From Pseudomonadota bacterium (GTDB lineage: Bacteria > Pseudomonadota > Gammaproteobacteria > Steroidobacterales > Steroidobacteraceae), in contig QGVD01000067.1 in the NCBI GenBank assembly GCA_003242685.1, positions 1 through 23,546 on the forward strand: DNA of 23,546 nucleotides, read 5' to 3'. This document shows, piece by piece, positions 21,763-23,546 of this stretch. The position numbers and the translations under genes are program-made. The notes under the pieces were generated by a model. That model saw nothing but the letters and a program-made list of their open reading frames with translations. It did no database searches and had not been told where the DNA came from. The stretch's first letter is position 1. Each line of letters opens with the position of its first letter.

Positions 21763-22740
21763 TCATTCGGCGAGCGTCTCGCGCACGGCGTCCATGATGC
21801 GTGCGACGCTCGGGATGTAGTCGTACTCGAGTCTGAAGAGCGGCATGATGGTGTCGTATCCCGTCACGCGCTTGATGGGAGCCTGCAGGTCGTACAGGCC
21901 GCGTTCGGCCACCGTGGCGGCAATCTCCGCGCCCACCCCGCAGTTGCGCGCCGCTTCGTGGACGATCACCAGCCGTCCCGTCTTCGCCACCGACTCGAGG
22001 ATGGTGTCGTGATCGATGGGCGAGATCGTGGCGAGGTCTATCACCTCGCAGCTGATACCGTCCCTCTGGAGCTGATCCGCGGCGCGCATGACCTCGAAGG
22101 TCATCGCACCCCAGGTGACGATCGTGACGTCCGTGCCCTCGCGCAGCCGGAAACACACGTCGAGCGGCAGCGCATGACCGTCGTCCGCCACTTCCTGACG
22201 CACGAGGCGGTAGAGCCGCACCGGCTCGAGGAAGATGACCGGGTCCGGATCGCGGATCGCCGCGAGCAGGAGCCCGTACGCGCGTGCCGGCGAGGAGGGA
22301 CACACGACGCGCAGCCCCGCGTGATGCGCGAGCATCGCTTCGAGACTCTCGGAGTGGTGCTCCGGCGCGTGGATGCCGCCGCCGTGCGGCATGCGCAGCA
22401 CGATGGGCAGCGTGATGCGGCCGCGCGTCCGGTTGCGCATGCGCGCCATGTGGTTGGCGATCTGATCCATCGCGGGATAGATGAATCCCATGAACTGGAT
22501 CTCCGCCACGGGCCGCAGACCCTGGCTCGCCATGCCGATCGACATGCCGGCGATCATGCCTTCGGCGAGCGGCGTGTCCTGCACGCGGTCCTTGCCGAAT
22601 CTCTCCAGGAGACCCGCCGTCGCGCGGAACACTCCGCCGTTCACGCCGACGTCCTCGCCGAGCACGACGACGGTGGGGTCGTGCGCCATCTCCCACGCGT
22701 GGGCGAGGTTGATGGCTTCGATCATCGTGACTTTCGCCAT
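21763..22740 (-). CDS. 2-oxoacid dehydrogenase E1 component, beta subunit
   Basis: This 325-residue subunit pairs with E1-alpha to form the thiamin-pyrophosphate-dependent decarboxylase of the complex. Family blocks are VTMIEAINLAHAWEMAHDPTVVVLGEDVGVNGGVFRAT, DTPLAEGMIAGMSIGMASQGLRPVAEIQFMGFIYPAMDQI, MPHGGGIHAPEHHSESLEA and the C-terminal EVIDLATISPIDHDTILESVAKTGRLVIVHEA. The APEHHSES stretch is common in branched-chain and pyruvate E1-beta. The ATG 22740 follows GGAAGAG and lies 17 nt after the E1-alpha stop. The E2 gene begins 30 nt after its own stop. Pyruvate, acetoin and branched-chain 2-oxoacids all remain possible substrates. I lean to branched-chain because of the linked glutamate dehydrogenase. 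Confidence 0.93.
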   Translation of the reverse strand: MAKVTMIEAINLAHAWEMAHDPTVVVLGEDVGVNGGVFRATAGLLERFGKDRVQDTPLAEGMIAGMSIGMASQGLRPVAEIQFMGFIYPAMDQIANHMARMRNRTRGRITLPIVLRMPHGGGIHAPEHHSESLEAMLAHHAGLRVVCPSSPARAYGLLLAAIRDPDPVIFLEPVRLYRLVRQEVADDGHALPLDVCFRLREGTDVTIVTWGAMTFEVMRAADQLQRDGISCEVIDLATISPIDHDTILESVAKTGRLVIVHEAARNCGVGAEIAATVAERGLYDLQAPIKRVTGYDTIMPLFRLEYDYIPSVARIMDAVRETLAE

Positions 22741-22757
22741 TGCTCTTCCCGCGCCGC

Positions 22758-23546
22758 TCAGTGACCGCTGGATGCGGCGTAGCGCCGCGCCATCTCGCGC
22801 TGCTCGCGCACGTTCCTGGGCAGCCGCGCGAAGAGGTAGTCGAACATCGCGTCGGTCGACTGCTTGGGTGTGTTCAGGTACTCCTCGACGGCGGCATCGA
22901 CCTCGCGGGCACATTCGGCCTTGAGCTCTTCCTCGCGCTCGTCGTCCCAGAGACCGCGGTCCTTGAGGAAAGTGCGCAGACGGATGAGAGGCTCGACGGT
23001 CCACGCCTTCTTCACTTCCTCCGCCCGCCGGTAGCGCGAGGCATCGTCCGCCGTCGTGTGATCGCTCAGCCGGTAGGTGACCGCCTCGATCACCGTGGGT
23101 CCGCCGCCGTCGCGCGCTCTCGCGAGCGCTTCGGCCGTGACGTGGCGCACCGCGATCACGTCGTTGCCGTCGACCTGCACGCCGGGAATTCCCGCGGCGA
23201 TCGCCTTCTGCGCGAGCGTGCGCGTCGCCGTCTGGGCCTCGATGGGGACGGAGATCGCCCACTTGTTGTTCACGATCACGAAGACGACGGGCAGCGAGCG
23301 CGCGCCCGCGAGATTGAGCGCTTCGTAGAACGCGCCCTGCGAGGTGCCGCCGTCGCCGATGAACGTGAGCGCGCAGCGCTTCTCGCCGCGGATCTTCATC
23401 GCCATGGCGACTCCGGCCGCGTGCAGCGTCTGCGAGCCGATGGGCACCGCCCATGCGAAATCGTGGCGCAACCCTGGAAAGCGGTGCCCGCCCCGGTCCC
23501 CGCCCCGTAAGGGAACAAGGTCCCCGGCCTTTAAAACAAATCCCCG
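22758..23546 (-). CDS. 2-oxoacid dehydrogenase E1 component, alpha subunit (5' end beyond window)
   Basis: The C-terminal two thirds of E1-alpha are present. The thiamin-diphosphate motif runs from GDGGTSQGAFYEALNLAG to VNNKWAISVP. The phosphorylation-loop region YRLSDHTTADDASRYR and the C-terminal helices are intact. From about 23,471 leftward the sequence is a convincing family match (FAWAVPIGSQTLHAAGVAMAMKIRGEK). The frame stays open to the right edge. However, the last 60-75 bases translate to only a partly sensible sequence and are probably corrupted by read errors, so the protein beyond GHRFPGLRHDF should not be trusted. Roughly the first third of the gene lies outside the window. It is first of the visible minus-strand genes E1-alpha, E1-beta, E2, gdhB. 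Confidence 0.9.
   Translation of the reverse strand, partial: RGFVLKAGDLVPLRGGDRGGHRFPGLRHDFAWAVPIGSQTLHAAGVAMAMKIRGEKRCALTFIGDGGTSQGAFYEALNLAGARSLPVVFVIVNNKWAISVPIEAQTATRTLAQKAIAAGIPGVQVDGNDVIAVRHVTAEALARARDGGGPTVIEAVTYRLSDHTTADDASRYRRAEEVKKAWTVEPLIRLRTFLKDRGLWDDEREEELKAECAREVDAAVEEYLNTPKQSTDAMFDYLFARLPRNVREQREMARRYAASSGH

Overview
The window is GC-rich (about two thirds G+C) and densely packed on both strands. It carries lpxL, gpmA, an RraB domain, a TonB-dependent receptor and a very large NAD-glutamate dehydrogenase. This set points to a gammaproteobacterium, probably from the Xanthomonadales/Nevskiales/Steroidobacterales side rather than the enterics. That placement is inferred from gene content, not from a phylogeny. 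I see no tRNA, rRNA, CRISPR array, insertion sequence or prophage.

Layout. Positions 1-1175 (minus) hold lpxL running into a truncated glpD. Positions 1337-4955 (plus) hold three overlapping genes: a LACTB2-like metallo-hydrolase, a duplicated ModF-like ATPase, and a beta-lactamase-fold protein that has lost its catalytic residues. A histone H1-like basic protein with a strong terminator (5045-5574) and a gamma-carbonic anhydrase (5632-6165) follow. Converging on these is a minus-strand pair, PhzF-like isomerase then Rieske protein (7461-6186).

Positions 7543-11544 form a self-contained thiamin-uptake operon: promoter, TPP riboswitch with a legible translation switch, TonB receptor, half-size YkoF-like thiamin-binding protein, PnuC-family (PnuT) inner-membrane transporter and ThiK-like kinase. 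The products form a path from outer membrane to phosphorylated cytoplasmic thiamin. A 2Fe-2S ferredoxin and a membrane-anchored RraB-domain protein come next (11725-12514).

Positions 12555-15644 are an ECF sigma locus. The sigma gene and a candidate membrane anti-sigma gene run plus. A DUF6249-like membrane protein, a secreted 18-residue-repeat beta-solenoid protein and gpmA run minus. Between them lie two back-to-back promoters of identical form (GTGAAACC, 17-nt -35/-10 spacer, CGT), which I read as a sigma factor driving its own gene and its divergent target operon.

Positions 23546-15641 (minus) hold 2-oxoacid dehydrogenase E1-alpha (truncated), E1-beta and E2, then the 1617-residue NAD-glutamate dehydrogenase, which starts 2 nt after E2. 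The combination suits amino-acid oxidation, so a branched-chain rather than pyruvate complex is plausible. The last ~70 bases look like a low-quality contig end.
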